42,864 nucleotides of DNA. Origin: an uncultured bacterium (GTDB lineage: Bacteria > Planctomycetota > Phycisphaerae > Phycisphaerales > SM1A02). Positions 7,094 to 16,174 of the stretch are shown piece after piece; position 1 is the stretch's first letter, and every line of letters begins with the position of its first letter. The stretch spans positions 1 to 42,864 of the forward strand of contig CAIXJC010000083.1 of NCBI GenBank assembly GCA_903919715.1, written 5' to 3'. The position numbers were made by a program, and so were the translations under genes. The notes under the pieces were generated by a model, which saw nothing but the letters and a program-made list of their open reading frames with translations, made no database searches and was not told the origin of the DNA.

Positions 7094-7992
7094 TACAACT
7101 CAGTGATTCTTCGGCGTCAAACACGCTTGTCATCGAACCAGATGCTGGGTGCGTCGCGACGAGTTGGCGGGTCAATGATCGTGAAGTGCTCGCATTACCG
7201 TCGCCGCGGGAAGAGTTTCTGCGCTCGCCGCGTACAGGCGGTGTGCCACTGCTTTATCCATATGCCAATCGCCTGCGCAGTGATCATTTTCAAGTTGCGG
7301 GGCGTGATGTCGACCTTTCTGTTGATGCGAAATTAAAGCGCGATCCAACTGGATTGCCGATTCATGGATTGCTGTTGCGATGGAGCGAATGGAATTTGAT
7401 TCAGCCATCACCAAGTCGTCTTGAGGCGTCGATTCGGTGGAGCGATCACGCAGTATTGATGGCTGCGTATCCATTCGCGCACACGCTGAGAGTGATCTGG
7501 GAAGTCGCACACGATTCGTCTGCGGCGACATTGACCGTGACGACGATCATCGAAGCAGACCAAGGTCAACCCGTTGCGGTCGCATTCGGTTGGCATCCAT
7601 ATATGTCCGTTGCCAATGCGGCGTCGGCGCACATCGAAATTCCTCGCCGTCGACCAGTTGCGCTTGCAAAAACTGGGCTTCCAATTCTTGGCGCGCCCAG
7701 AAGTGATTGGGTGGAGGCATCCAAGGAGGCGGTTGGGCAGAACCAAGATTCGCTCTTTGAAATTGAACCGAGTGCGGGGAGCACGCGCATTGCGATCGTC
7801 GACGTCAGTGATCGCACCGAAATTCGCTTCGAAGGGGGATACAACTTCCTTCAGGTTTATTCGCCAACTGGAGGAACCTTCGCATGTGCCGAACCCATGA
7901 CAACGGCGACATCTGCATTGACGGATGCGCCGAAAGTGATTGCGCCTGGCGAGCGAGCCCAAGCGATATTCCAGATGCGCAGATCGCTCTGA
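7081..7992 (+). CDS. Aldose 1-epimerase family protein
   Basis: This 303-residue cytoplasmic protein has the galactose mutarotase-like beta-sandwich pattern. Recognisable are PLLYPYANRLR (57-66), the first histidine in LPIHGLL (His95), the second in FGWHPYM (His172) and the acid in FACAEPMTT (Glu271). Such enzymes interconvert alpha and beta anomers of sugars; this branch is closer to the GalM-related and glucose-6-phosphate epimerase-like proteins than to classic GalM, so the substrate is open. GTG 7081 is chosen; ATG 7060 would add seven residues and lie deep in the divergent channel gene's signal region. Confidence 0.85.
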   Translation: MTHPIQLSDSSASNTLVIEPDAGCVATSWRVNDREVLALPSPREEFLRSPRTGGVPLLYPYANRLRSDHFQVAGRDVDLSVDAKLKRDPTGLPIHGLLLRWSEWNLIQPSPSRLEASIRWSDHAVLMAAYPFAHTLRVIWEVAHDSSAATLTVTTIIEADQGQPVAVAFGWHPYMSVANAASAHIEIPRRRPVALAKTGLPILGAPRSDWVEASKEAVGQNQDSLFEIEPSAGSTRIAIVDVSDRTEIRFEGGYNFLQVYSPTGGTFACAEPMTTATSALTDAPKVIAPGERAQAIFQMRRSL

Positions 7993-8015
7993 TAAATCTG
8001 CTAGTTTGAGCGGAG

Positions 8016-8873
8016 ATGGCAAGAACACTCGAAGGAAAAGTAGCGATCATCACGGGCGCTTCAAGCGGCATCGGCGCTGCGACGGCGCGAGCGATGGCGA
8101 CGGCTGGAATCGATGTGGTGCTTGTCGCACGGCGACGTGACAAACTTGAAGAAGTAGCGAAGTCGATTCGGAATCTTGGGAGGAGAGCGCACGTCGTTGT
8201 TGGCGATGTTTCTGACACACCACATGTGACCGCAGTTCTCGACGAAGCAGAGCGTCACTTTGGACATTTTGACATCGTCTTTTCGAACGCGGGCTATGGA
8301 ATGGAACGTCCGGTTCACTTGATGGAAGATGCGGACCTTCGCGCAATGTTTGAAGTGAATTTCTTCTCGTCCGTCGCATTGCTGCGTGAATCCGCAATTC
8401 GATTGCGCCGAGCAAAGCGACCAGGGCATCTCTTGATGTGTTCGAGTTGCCTTTCAAAATTTTCAATGCCAGATCAAGGCGCGTATGCCGCAACAAAGGC
8501 TGCGCAAGAAGCGATTTGCCGAGCGATGAGATTCGAGCTTGCGGCTGATCACATTGAAGTCGCAAGCGTTCATCCGGTGACGACCACGACAGAGTTTTTC
8601 AGTGAAAGTGCCCAGCGCAGTGGAACGAAGGGGGGAAGCGTTCCCGATCATGCGCCCAAGTTGTTCGTGCAGTCACCTGAGCGCGTGGCAGATGCGATCG
8701 TCGCATGCTTGCGCAGACCACGATCTGAGGTGTGGACGAGTCACATCGTTCGATTGTCCAGCGCTCTCTTTACTGCATTTCCTTGGATTCTCGATTTGGT
8801 CCTTCGACGTGAAGCCAGGAGGCAGAGTCGCCGACGAGCACACGCTCCAAGTGCGACCGCCAAGGTGCCGTGA
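8016..8873 (+). CDS. Short-chain dehydrogenase/reductase
   Basis: A 285-residue classical SDR with NAD(P)-binding TGASSGIG (13-20), NAG (91-93), catalytic Ser in CSSCLSK (about 143-148) and Tyr157-x3-Lys161 in YAATK. An Arg-Arg-Arg after the second strand (VLVARRRDK) favours NADPH. The C-terminus is extended, with a hydrophobic stretch (SSALFTAFPWILDLVL) and a very basic tail, suggesting membrane association. GGAG lies just before the ATG at 8016. It starts 23 bases after the epimerase gene, with gap following, so a loose operon is likely. Substrate cannot be told. Confidence 0.88.
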   Translation: MARTLEGKVAIITGASSGIGAATARAMATAGIDVVLVARRRDKLEEVAKSIRNLGRRAHVVVGDVSDTPHVTAVLDEAERHFGHFDIVFSNAGYGMERPVHLMEDADLRAMFEVNFFSSVALLRESAIRLRRAKRPGHLLMCSSCLSKFSMPDQGAYAATKAAQEAICRAMRFELAADHIEVASVHPVTTTTEFFSESAQRSGTKGGSVPDHAPKLFVQSPERVADAIVACLRRPRSEVWTSHIVRLSSALFTAFPWILDLVLRREARRQSRRRAHAPSATAKVP

Positions 8874-8924
8874 AAGGGCTATTCTTTCGCTTTCTACTTT
8901 CGATTCTCACTTCATAGGAGCACC

Positions 8925-9947
8925 ATGGCAATTCGAGTCGCAATAAACGGATTTGGTCGCATCGGTCGTTTGGTCTATCGAATCGCATCGCAGCGTGCGG
9001 ACATTGAAATCGTTGCGGTCAACGATCTCGTTCCTGCGGACAACCTTGCTTACTTATTGCGATACGACACGATGCACGGACGCTTCGGGGAAAACGTTCA
9101 TGCCGAGGGCGAAGAGATCGTCCACGGTGCTCATCGAACCAAGTGCACTGCGATCAAGGATCCATCTTTGTTGCCGTGGAAGGCGATGGGAGTTGATTAT
9201 GTGATCGAGTCGACTGGATTTTTCACGACGGCGGAAGATGCAAAGAAGCATCTCGATGCGGGATGCAGACGCGTGCTGATTTCGGCGCCGACCAAGAGCG
9301 AGAAAGAAGTTCCAACGCTCGTTTATAAAGTGAATCACTCGGCATACAACCCAGAGAAGGACCGAATCATTTCCAACGCATCGTGCACGACGAATTGCCT
9401 TGCGCCGCTGATCAAAGTCGTTCTGGATTCGTGTGGACTTGAAGAAGGATTGATGACGACGGTCCATTCCGTCACCGCCACGCAGCCAACTCAAGATGGT
9501 CCGAGTAAGAAAGATTGGCGCGGTGGTCGAAACGGTTACATGAACATCATTCCAAGTTCGACTGGTGCGGCGAAGGCTGTCGCGCTTTGCTTGCCTGCGG
9601 TCAAGGGCAAGTTGACTGGCATGGCCTTTCGCGTACCGACGGCGAATGTCTCGTGCGTCGATCTGACTTTCCGTTCCGAGCGTCCGACATCGCTGGACGA
9701 AATTACCAAGTGCATGCGCGCTGCTGCGGATGGGCCGATGCAAGGGGTTCTTGGCGTCACCGATGACGAAGTCGTTTCGAGCGATTTTGTTGGTGATCCG
9801 CGATCTTCGATCTTCGATGTGAAAGCCTCGGTGCAACTGAATGATCGATTCTTCAAACTTGTCTCTTGGTATGACAATGAATGCGGATATGCAAATCGCT
9901 GTGTTGATATGGTCGCGATGATGGCCTCGAAAGATGGCCTGAAATGA
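8925..9947 (+). CDS. gap: Glyceraldehyde-3-phosphate dehydrogenase
   Basis: The 340-residue enzyme converts glyceraldehyde 3-phosphate, phosphate and NAD to 1,3-bisphosphoglycerate in glycolysis. It has INGFGRIGR (7-15), Asp34 after the second strand (NAD preference), the active-site [12 protein letters not shown] with Cys154, His181 in TTVHSVT, and [12 protein letters not shown] near the C-terminus. Length is typical. An AGGAG ribosome site precedes ATG 8925 by a good distance. pgk and tpi are not adjacent. The gene ends 35 bases before the adaptor gene. Confidence 0.97.
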   Translation: MAIRVAINGFGRIGRLVYRIASQRADIEIVAVNDLVPADNLAYLLRYDTMHGRFGENVHAEGEEIVHGAHRTKCTAIKDPSLLPWKAMGVDYVIESTGFFTTAEDAKKHLDAGCRRVLISAPTKSEKEVPTLVYKVNHSAYNPEKDRIISNASCTTNCLAPLIKVVLDSCGLEEGLMTTVHSVTATQPTQDGPSKKDWRGGRNGYMNIIPSSTGAAKAVALCLPAVKGKLTGMAFRVPTANVSCVDLTFRSERPTSLDEITKCMRAAADGPMQGVLGVTDDEVVSSDFVGDPRSSIFDVKASVQLNDRFFKLVSWYDNECGYANRCVDMVAMMASKDGLK

Positions 9948-9982
9948 CTTGCTCGTTCGGTTCCACTTCTGAAAGAGTTCTT

Positions 9983-11407
9983 ATGAAAACCCAATTCTTG
10001 ACCGCACATTTTGCCACTCTGGCGCTTGCGATTTCTGTGTGGTCTGGAAGCGTTTCTGCACAAACGCCGCCTGTGACTCCGACTCCGCCGGCACCGCCGC
10101 CGCCGAAAACTTCGGCCGTTGAAAAGGGAGCGTTGACGCTCGTGACTGATCGAGCGGGACGAATCGCATCATCGAAGAAGACGGTTGTTCGCTTCGAGCC
10201 AGAAGCGTTCAGCGGAGCGGTCACAGTTGTGAAAGTTGTCGCAGTTCCTGGGCCAGTCAAGGCGGGCGCAGTCATTGCTGAACTTTCTGGCAAGGACTTT
10301 GAAAAGACTCTCGCCGACCTTCGCACGCAATTGGCTGAGTCAGTCGAGCGGCTTGCATCACAAGTTGAAGAGCAGGCAGTTGCTCGTGCGGCGGATGCAA
10401 CGGCACTCGAGCGAGCGCAACGCAGCTTCTTTCTCGCCGAGCAAAAGCAGAAGCTCTCGCGCGAGTATTACTTTGCTCGAGATTTGGATATGGCATCGCT
10501 GCGCTTGAAGTCACAGACGGATGGGCTGAAGGATCAAGGCGACGAGCTGACGCAACTCGAGCGGATGTACTCCGACGCAACGCTTGAGAGTGAAACGAAG
10601 GACATCGTGATTGGTCGCGCTCGGCGTGCGATGGAACGAGGTCAGGCCATGTTCAAATACGGAACAAAGGATTATGAATTGTTCTTGGCAATCGAACATC
10701 CCAACGATGTGCGCGAACTTGATGACAACGTGAAATACGCTCAGCAGGGTTTGGAGCACTTGCGAATTCGCCAGCGATTGCAGGCGATTAGCGCAAGATT
10801 GACGATGGCCGCAACAGAGCGTGCTCTGGAAGATGCCAAGTTGAAATTGGCCCGAATGGAGAATGACGCGAAGGCGATGACTGTGAAGGCTCCCGTCGAT
10901 GGGCTGATGTCGATGAGCGTTCCAGATGCTGGAGAGGCCGTCAGCCCGCGGAGTTTGATGGCGACCATTGTTGATCCTTCATCTCTTGAGATCGGTGGAA
11001 CACTTGATGCCAACAGCCTGCGCGTGCTTGAGATCGGATCAAAGGTCGATGTCTGGCTTCCATCGCGCCCTGAATATTCGGGCACTGCCACCGTCGACGA
11101 GATTGCGCCGATCGGTGCGCCCGACGGCGAAGGCGCAAGTTATCCATATGTCGCAAATGTTCGCACGTCAGATGGGACATGGCCTCTGGGAGCTGAAGCG
11201 CACATCATTGCGCGTAAAATCATTCCAGATTGCATCTTGGTTGATAGCAAAGCGGTCAAAGCTGAAAAAGGAAAATGGACTGTCAACCTTTGGATCGACG
11301 GCAAGAAAGTCGAACGCGAAATTCGCGTTGGTGCAAGCGACGGCAAGAAGACACAAGTCATTTCCGGACTCGCAGTCGGCGATCAAGTGGTGATGCCTGA
11401 TGCGTGA
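9983..11407 (+). CDS. HlyD-like periplasmic adaptor (membrane fusion) protein
   Basis: A 474-residue exported protein: signal peptide 1-26 ending VSAQ, a proline-rich linker (PPVTPTPPAPPPPK), a first biotinyl/lipoyl-like half (VVKVVAVPGPVKAGAVIAEL), a long helical coiled-coil hairpin (about 105-290), the returning lipoyl half (MTVKAPVDGLMSMSVPDAGE) and a beta-barrel region. This is the adaptor architecture of tripartite exporters and RND or ABC pumps, but no transporter is adjacent. GAAAGAG precedes ATG 9983. Its end overlaps the next gene by 8 bases, so it is co-expressed with a QW-repeat lipoprotein and a sulfotransferase. Confidence 0.82.
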   Translation: MKTQFLTAHFATLALAISVWSGSVSAQTPPVTPTPPAPPPPKTSAVEKGALTLVTDRAGRIASSKKTVVRFEPEAFSGAVTVVKVVAVPGPVKAGAVIAELSGKDFEKTLADLRTQLAESVERLASQVEEQAVARAADATALERAQRSFFLAEQKQKLSREYYFARDLDMASLRLKSQTDGLKDQGDELTQLERMYSDATLESETKDIVIGRARRAMERGQAMFKYGTKDYELFLAIEHPNDVRELDDNVKYAQQGLEHLRIRQRLQAISARLTMAATERALEDAKLKLARMENDAKAMTVKAPVDGLMSMSVPDAGEAVSPRSLMATIVDPSSLEIGGTLDANSLRVLEIGSKVDVWLPSRPEYSGTATVDEIAPIGAPDGEGASYPYVANVRTSDGTWPLGAEAHIIARKIIPDCILVDSKAVKAEKGKWTVNLWIDGKKVEREIRVGASDGKKTQVISGLAVGDQVVMPDA

Positions 11408-12686
11408 TCGCGCCATCGCGATCATCTTTCGTGCGGTCGCAATCTCCGCATGCGTGCTGGCTTCGTCATGTGCTTCGTCGGGCGGTTCGTCATCGGCGAA
11501 GCCAGACGAGATCATGCATCATGATTTGAGTCCCAATTCGGTCGTTGCTCCCAGTGCGAAACCGCCTATTCCCGCAGCAGAAATTGCGCAGGCAGCAAGC
11601 GATTCTTTCGAGAAGGGGATTGGCTGGGCGCTTGCGAATCAACGCGCAAATGGAAATTGGGGATCGCTGGAATCCATACGTCGACGTGAGATTTTTCTCG
11701 ATACGCAGGCAAGTCATCTTGCTTTTCAAACAGCGACGACGGCCATCGTCACGTGGGCGTTGATCGAGCCGGCTCGAACGAAGCCCGAGTGTCGTGCAGC
11801 GCTCGAGCGTGGATTTGCTGCGCTGACGATCAAGGCTCCTCCTGGTCGCGCATCAGGCAAGACTTTTTATAGCGTGTGGGCTCACAACTATCTCATCTAC
11901 CTCTCGGCGGCTGTGCAGGCTGATCCGAGCTTGGCTGCTTTTCATGCGGCTTGGAAAACGATTGGTGAAGAAGAGATCAAGCGGGTTCGCCGCGAGCAAG
12001 GTGCCGATGGTGGGTGGGGTTATTACGACTTCAACTTCACTGGCGAAAACCCGAGCGGTCATGAGTCGACCAGCTTTAACACCGCAGCAATGATCTTGGC
12101 GTTGAGGGCTGCCAACGCACAAGGCGCAGTCATTCCTCCAGGAACGATCGAAGACGGGACGCGCGCGATCTTGCGAATGCAATTGCCCAGCGGTGCGTTT
12201 GCATATGGAACCTATGCAGAATTGACTCCGCGTGCGGATTACAACAAGGTCAGCGGGTCGAGTGGTCGCCTTCAATCATGCAATGTGGCGCTCCATGCAG
12301 TCGGCGCAGGGAAGGTGACGACAGAGACGCTCTTGCGCGGAGTCCAACATTTGCGCGACACGCATCAATACATCGAGATTGGTCGCGGTCGTGTGATGCC
12401 GCATGAATCTTTTTATCGCAACAGCGGTTATTACTATTACTTTGACCATTATTACGCAGCGTGCGCACTTGCAGCTGTACCGCCATCGGCAGAGCGTGCG
12501 GAACTTGTTCGGTGGCTGACGGAAGTGATGGTTCATGATCAGAACCCCGATGGAAGTTGGTTTGACTATCCGCTCTATGGTTATGGCAAGGCATACGCCA
12601 CTGGACTTGGACTGCTGACGCTCGAAATTCTCAGGCCGCTGATCGATACTGCTGCTGCCGCTGCCAACACCACCGATGTCAAGTGA
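11400..12686 (+). CDS. Lipoprotein with squalene-cyclase-like alpha/alpha toroid
   Basis: The 428-residue protein has an N-terminal signal and lipobox LASSC (Cys24). Four QW-type motifs (Q-x3-G-x-W/F) are visible at 81-87, 200-206, 261-267 and 381-387, spaced as in the prenyltransferase/squalene-oxidocyclase toroid. The DxDD acid motif of hopene cyclases is not seen, so cyclase activity is doubtful; a periplasmic toroid used for binding is more likely. There are Tyr-rich stretches (SGYYYYFDHYYAA). It overlaps the adaptor gene by 8 bases and the sulfotransferase by 11, a strict operon. Export plus loss of the catalytic motif make it unlike hopanoid biosynthesis enzymes. Confidence 0.8.
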   Translation: MRDRAIAIIFRAVAISACVLASSCASSGGSSSAKPDEIMHHDLSPNSVVAPSAKPPIPAAEIAQAASDSFEKGIGWALANQRANGNWGSLESIRRREIFLDTQASHLAFQTATTAIVTWALIEPARTKPECRAALERGFAALTIKAPPGRASGKTFYSVWAHNYLIYLSAAVQADPSLAAFHAAWKTIGEEEIKRVRREQGADGGWGYYDFNFTGENPSGHESTSFNTAAMILALRAANAQGAVIPPGTIEDGTRAILRMQLPSGAFAYGTYAELTPRADYNKVSGSSGRLQSCNVALHAVGAGKVTTETLLRGVQHLRDTHQYIEIGRGRVMPHESFYRNSGYYYYFDHYYAACALAAVPPSAERAELVRWLTEVMVHDQNPDGSWFDYPLYGYGKAYATGLGLLTLEILRPLIDTAAAAANTTDVK

Positions 12687-14121
12687 ATCATTCGATGCGC
12701 TGATGAATCAGCAGCGCTTCTCCGCAGCGTTGGAGTTGTCGCAGCGAATGAATAATCAACAGCCCAGCAGTGGTTACTGGTGGATGGCAGCTGGTCGTGC
12801 AGCGCTTGCGTGCGGTCGACTGCATGACGCAGTAGAGAGTTTCGATCGTGCGCAGCGACTCTTGCCGACGGATCCTCACTTGCAGTTGCAGCGAGCGATT
12901 GTGGATCACCGACTTGGTCGCAGTGTTGCGGCGGCAGATCGACTTCGAAAATTGATTGCCAGCGAACCGGTCAATGCAATCGATGCGACGATCGTGCTGG
13001 CTGAAGTTTTACACCGCTCAAATCAGCGCGATGAATTGGATCGAATCGTCGCAGTTGGTGGCGCATGGACAAACGATCCGCGTGCGCAATTATTCGTCGC
13101 ACGTGGGCAGGCGATTTCGGATCGCACCCAAGCGATCACAACGCTGGACCAACTGGCTCGCAGCACTGCGCCCGCTCATGTGAGGCGAATTGCTGGATTT
13201 GAGGCGATTCGGATGTTGGATGCGCTAGGTCGATACCGCGAAGCATTCGAACTAGCTGTCTTTATGCACCGATCAACGGGAACGGCGTATGACATCGGCG
13301 GATTGCAAGGAGAAATCGAAGCGCAGAAGAATTTGCTTGCGCGCGGTAAAGCATCATGTCCGCCGCGTGCTCCACGCATGGAAGAAACGGCGATGATTCT
13401 TGCGCTTCCCAGAAGTGGAACGACTCTGTTGGAACAGATGCTTGATCGACATCCTGCGATCGCGGGCATCGGCGAATATGGCGGCATTCATGCTCTTGGC
13501 GACCGTGCGATTTCGTCCGGACTCTGGCCCCATGATCTCGCGGCTATTGAATCGAGCGATGCGCTTGCGTGGCAGAAGGAATACAAAACGGGCGCTGCAT
13601 TTCTTCGACGACCAGGCGCACGCTGGACACTTGATAAAAATCTTCACGCATGGCGTTGGCTTCCGCTGATCGCAACCATTCTGCCTGGCACGGTCATGAT
13701 TGCCGTCGACCGAGATCCGCGTGATACTGCGATCAGCACTTTTCTTGGAAATTTTCATCCCAGCGCATTTGGATGGTCAGGGTCGATCGAGTCCATTCAT
13801 AAAGTGATTGCTGCGCACCGATCGATTCTGCCGCAGGCGCTTGAGGCGCTCGACTTTGAACACGAGGCGATTGTGTATGAAGACTTGATCGCCGATCCTG
13901 CAGGGCATGTAAGCCGATGCCTGAAACGGATGGGTCTTGCGATGGACGAGGCAACTCTTGCCCCCGAAGGCAATCTGCGCACTGTGTTGACCCTGAGCCA
14001 CGATCAAGTGAGGCGTCCGATCAACCGCGCTTCGATTGGACGATGGCGAAATTATGAATGGGCGTTCGATGAATCGTGGAATTCACTTGCCGCTCTTCAT
14101 GATGCGCGGCGCAGGCTCTGA
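12676..14121 (+). CDS. TPR-domain sulfotransferase
   Basis: A 481-residue protein with degenerate tetratricopeptide repeats over roughly 1-220 and a sulfotransferase domain from about 235. The 5'-phosphosulfate loop is LPRSGTTLLEQML (244-256) and the 3'-phosphate site is VDRDPRDTAIS (345-354). It should move sulfate from PAPS to a hydroxyl or amine of an unknown acceptor, in the cytoplasm as no signal peptide is seen. TPR-sulfotransferases of this type are common in planctomycetes and proteobacteria. ATG 12676 overlaps the preceding gene by 11 bases. It is the last gene of the operon, closed by the terminator at 14160. Confidence 0.9.
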   Translation: MSSESFDALMNQQRFSAALELSQRMNNQQPSSGYWWMAAGRAALACGRLHDAVESFDRAQRLLPTDPHLQLQRAIVDHRLGRSVAAADRLRKLIASEPVNAIDATIVLAEVLHRSNQRDELDRIVAVGGAWTNDPRAQLFVARGQAISDRTQAITTLDQLARSTAPAHVRRIAGFEAIRMLDALGRYREAFELAVFMHRSTGTAYDIGGLQGEIEAQKNLLARGKASCPPRAPRMEETAMILALPRSGTTLLEQMLDRHPAIAGIGEYGGIHALGDRAISSGLWPHDLAAIESSDALAWQKEYKTGAAFLRRPGARWTLDKNLHAWRWLPLIATILPGTVMIAVDRDPRDTAISTFLGNFHPSAFGWSGSIESIHKVIAAHRSILPQALEALDFEHEAIVYEDLIADPAGHVSRCLKRMGLAMDEATLAPEGNLRTVLTLSHDQVRRPINRASIGRWRNYEWAFDESWNSLAALHDARRRL

Positions 14122-14159
14122 AAAGGCCAAGATAAGACCAAGAAAGGCCAATAAAAAAA

Positions 14160-14182
14160 GGGGACGCCGCTTGGGCGTCCCC
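14160..14182. terminator. Bidirectional intrinsic terminator
   Basis: GGGGACGCC (14160-14168) pairs perfectly with GGCGTCCCC (14174-14182) around a 5-base loop. On the minus strand seven T follow, ideal for ending the PEP-CTERM gene; on the plus strand only CTTT follows, adequate for the sulfotransferase operon. Confidence 0.9.
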
Positions 14183-14226
14183 CTTTGAAGACAAACTTTA
14201 GAGACTTATCGACTCTTATTCAGAAG

Positions 14227-14769
14227 TCATGATCGTCGTCGACGACCAACGAGACCTGCAAGTCCAACGAGTGCAATTGCACCAGGAGCTGGCACTGCAG
14301 TCACACCAAGAAGTGTGATAGATCCAGTCCAAGTTCCTGAGGTGCCTGCGGAGCCATAGCCGTTGCCGATCCAAACGCTGTTTGAACTGCCAGTCATATT
14401 GAGGCCAGTTGTGAAGTTCACGGTGCCAGTAACAGTAGTTCCAGGAGCGGACGCACCACCGTTTGCCCAACTGTAACGCTGAGTAGCATTCAAGTTTGAG
14501 AACCCACCGCACTGCAGTGCGCCACCGAGGGCAAGAGGACTGCCGGCGACATAGACGGTCAAGTCGTCTGCGTATGTGTAGGCGACGGATGCATTGAGCG
14601 TCGCATTGACAGTCGCGCCAGTTAGCGTTCCAGAGAGACTGCCAGCGAGATAGGCTTCGTTGAAGTTGAAGCCAGTCCATGTTTGATTTGTGAAGGTAAA
14701 GGTCACGTTAGCAGTTGCGACCGAACCCACGATTGCGGCGAGCGAGGCGCCAAGAAAAGCAGTCTTCAT
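14227..14769 (-). CDS. PEP-CTERM-like exported protein
   Basis: The 180-residue protein has a signal peptide ending near VATA, a Thr/Ser/Asn/Gly-rich body without cysteine-based fold, and a sorting tail AVPAPGAIALVGLAGLVG followed by RRRRS. The tail has the order motif, hydrophobic helix, arginines of PEP-CTERM proteins handled by exosortase, with the PAPG variant frequent in Phycisphaerae. A GGAG ribosome site lies before ATG 14769. The body is probably a secreted or surface beta-rich domain; function is unknown. No exosortase is in the window. Confidence 0.85.
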   Translation of the reverse strand: MKTAFLGASLAAIVGSVATANVTFTFTNQTWTGFNFNEAYLAGSLSGTLTGATVNATLNASVAYTYADDLTVYVAGSPLALGGALQCGGFSNLNATQRYSWANGGASAPGTTVTGTVNFTTGLNMTGSSNSVWIGNGYGSAGTSGTWTGSITLLGVTAVPAPGAIALVGLAGLVGRRRRS

Positions 14770-14844
14770 TGAGAGGCTCCAAAAAGGGATTAAGAAAAAA
14801 ACAAACGCACATCCCTTTTCTCACACCTCGTATGGTCACTTTGC

Positions 14845-14865
14845 ACGCAGATCCGCGTCTGTCAA
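14845..14865 (-). promoter_or_regulatory. Possible -35 box and operator of the PEP-CTERM gene
   Basis: Reading the minus strand, TTGACA (14865-14860) lies about 95 bases before the start at 14769, followed at once by a near-palindrome ACGCGGATCTGCGT (14858-14845). No convincing -10 box sits 16-18 bases downstream, so this is a tentative site. The rest of the 226-base gap to 14995 is AT-rich with T runs at 14891-14897 and 14965-14971. Confidence 0.25.
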
Positions 14866-14995
14866 ATTATGGGGCGTGATTTTGGGCGATTTTTTTTATA
14901 AAAATGGCAATCAAAGATAATTTTTAGTGGTTTAAGTCCTATAACTCCAAAAATACGGCGCGCCTTTTTTTCTGAATTATGCATTTCGTTGCATT

Positions 14996-16066
14996 TCAAT
15001 GACCTTTTTGGTGTTCTCGTCGATCGGCACGAAATGAAGCCAGAACCCCGACCGCCAGAATGGCGAAGATCACAATCAGCAAATAGAGGTTGAATTGATC
15101 GCCGACCACGGACTTAATCCAATCAGCGACGAACATCTTGGCGCCGACCAGAAACAGAATTGCGGCCAGTGAATATTTGAGATAGCGAAACTTGTCGAGC
15201 ATTCCGGCAAGCACGAAGAAAAGTGACCGCAGTCCAAGGATGGCAAATATGTTGCTGCTGAAAACTAAGAATGGATCGGCTGTGAGTGCAAAAATCGCAG
15301 GGATCGAATCGACTGCAAATATCAGGTCGGTCGTTTCAACCGTCAGCAGGGCGATGGCCAGAGGAGTAAGCATCCACGCGCCGGGCTTTGTCCGCGCAAC
15401 GGCGGCGTCCTCAAACGGCACCGCAATCCCTGGCGTGCCCTCGAGCGAGTTTGCGCTGCCCGCACGGACGAGAAAGTGGTTCCCGTGATATCGATCGGTC
15501 ACAGGGAAGAACCTGCGGGCGATTCGGATGATGGCGCTATTCGACGGGACAGCATGAGCACTCTTGGTCGCCAGCATCTTGATGGAAGTCACGATGAGAA
15601 ACGCGCCAAAGAGAAAGAGAATCCAATGAAAGTGGCTGACGAGCTGAGCGCCGATGCCGATCATTGCTCCGCGCATCGCAAGAGCACCAATGATTCCCCA
15701 GAAAAGCAGGCGATGTTGATAGACCGCTGGGACTGCAAACGATGCGAAAATCATCGCGATGACAAAGAGATTGTCAACGCTGAGTGATTGCTCGACGATG
15801 TATCCAGTCAGATACTTGCCAGCAGCGGCGCGTCCATCGTTGACCGTGCCATCAATCGCATCAACTGTGGTCCCGAGGTTGAACCAATGGTTTTCGTAGG
15901 CGAAATAGATCGGAACTGAAAAGGAGATCCCGATGATGATCCAAACAACAGACCATTTCAGCGCTTCCTTTACGGTCACGACATGGGCTTTGCGGTGAAA
16001 GAGCCCAAGATCCAACGCGAGGAGCAGGAGAATCAGCGCAATGAATCCAGTCCAAAGCAACATCAT
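14996..16066 (-). CDS. TerC/Alx family membrane protein
   Basis: A 356-residue inner-membrane protein with about eight or nine helices. The two family signatures with conserved acids are VEQSLSVDNLFVI (91-103) and ETTDLIFAVDSIPAIFA (244-260). The family (TerC, Alx, MeeF) has been linked to tellurite resistance, pH response and manganese export that also metalates secreted proteins. Starts at ATG 16066 or 16063 are equivalent. I looked for a yybP-ykoY manganese riboswitch in the leader (16067-16170) and did not see its conserved core. The next gene upstream is divergent. Confidence 0.93.
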   Translation of the reverse strand: MMLLWTGFIALILLLLALDLGLFHRKAHVVTVKEALKWSVVWIIIGISFSVPIYFAYENHWFNLGTTVDAIDGTVNDGRAAAGKYLTGYIVEQSLSVDNLFVIAMIFASFAVPAVYQHRLLFWGIIGALAMRGAMIGIGAQLVSHFHWILFLFGAFLIVTSIKMLATKSAHAVPSNSAIIRIARRFFPVTDRYHGNHFLVRAGSANSLEGTPGIAVPFEDAAVARTKPGAWMLTPLAIALLTVETTDLIFAVDSIPAIFALTADPFLVFSSNIFAILGLRSLFFVLAGMLDKFRYLKYSLAAILFLVGAKMFVADWIKSVVGDQFNLYLLIVIFAILAVGVLASFRADRREHQKGH

Positions 16067-16174
16067 GTTTGGGCTTGCGATCGATGCGAGTGTGCGCGAC
16101 TGGGATTCATAGAGAACTGGAGTCTATCGACGCTTTGATAGGCATGATGATTTCGTCCCTCTTTGTTGGCTAGG

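Noticed and set aside
14690-14920. 76-codon plus-strand frame antisense to the PEP-CTERM gene start
   Set aside because: It has no ribosome site, and its first half is the complement of a convincing signal peptide.
14957-14971. GGCGCGCC followed by seven T, downstream of the TerC gene
   Set aside because: The palindrome leaves no room for a loop, and the T run is on the plus strand whereas TerC is on the minus strand, so it is not a terminator for it.
16067-16174. Possible manganese riboswitch before the TerC gene
   Set aside because: TerC relatives often have a yybP-ykoY leader, but the conserved core and paired helices could not be found here.
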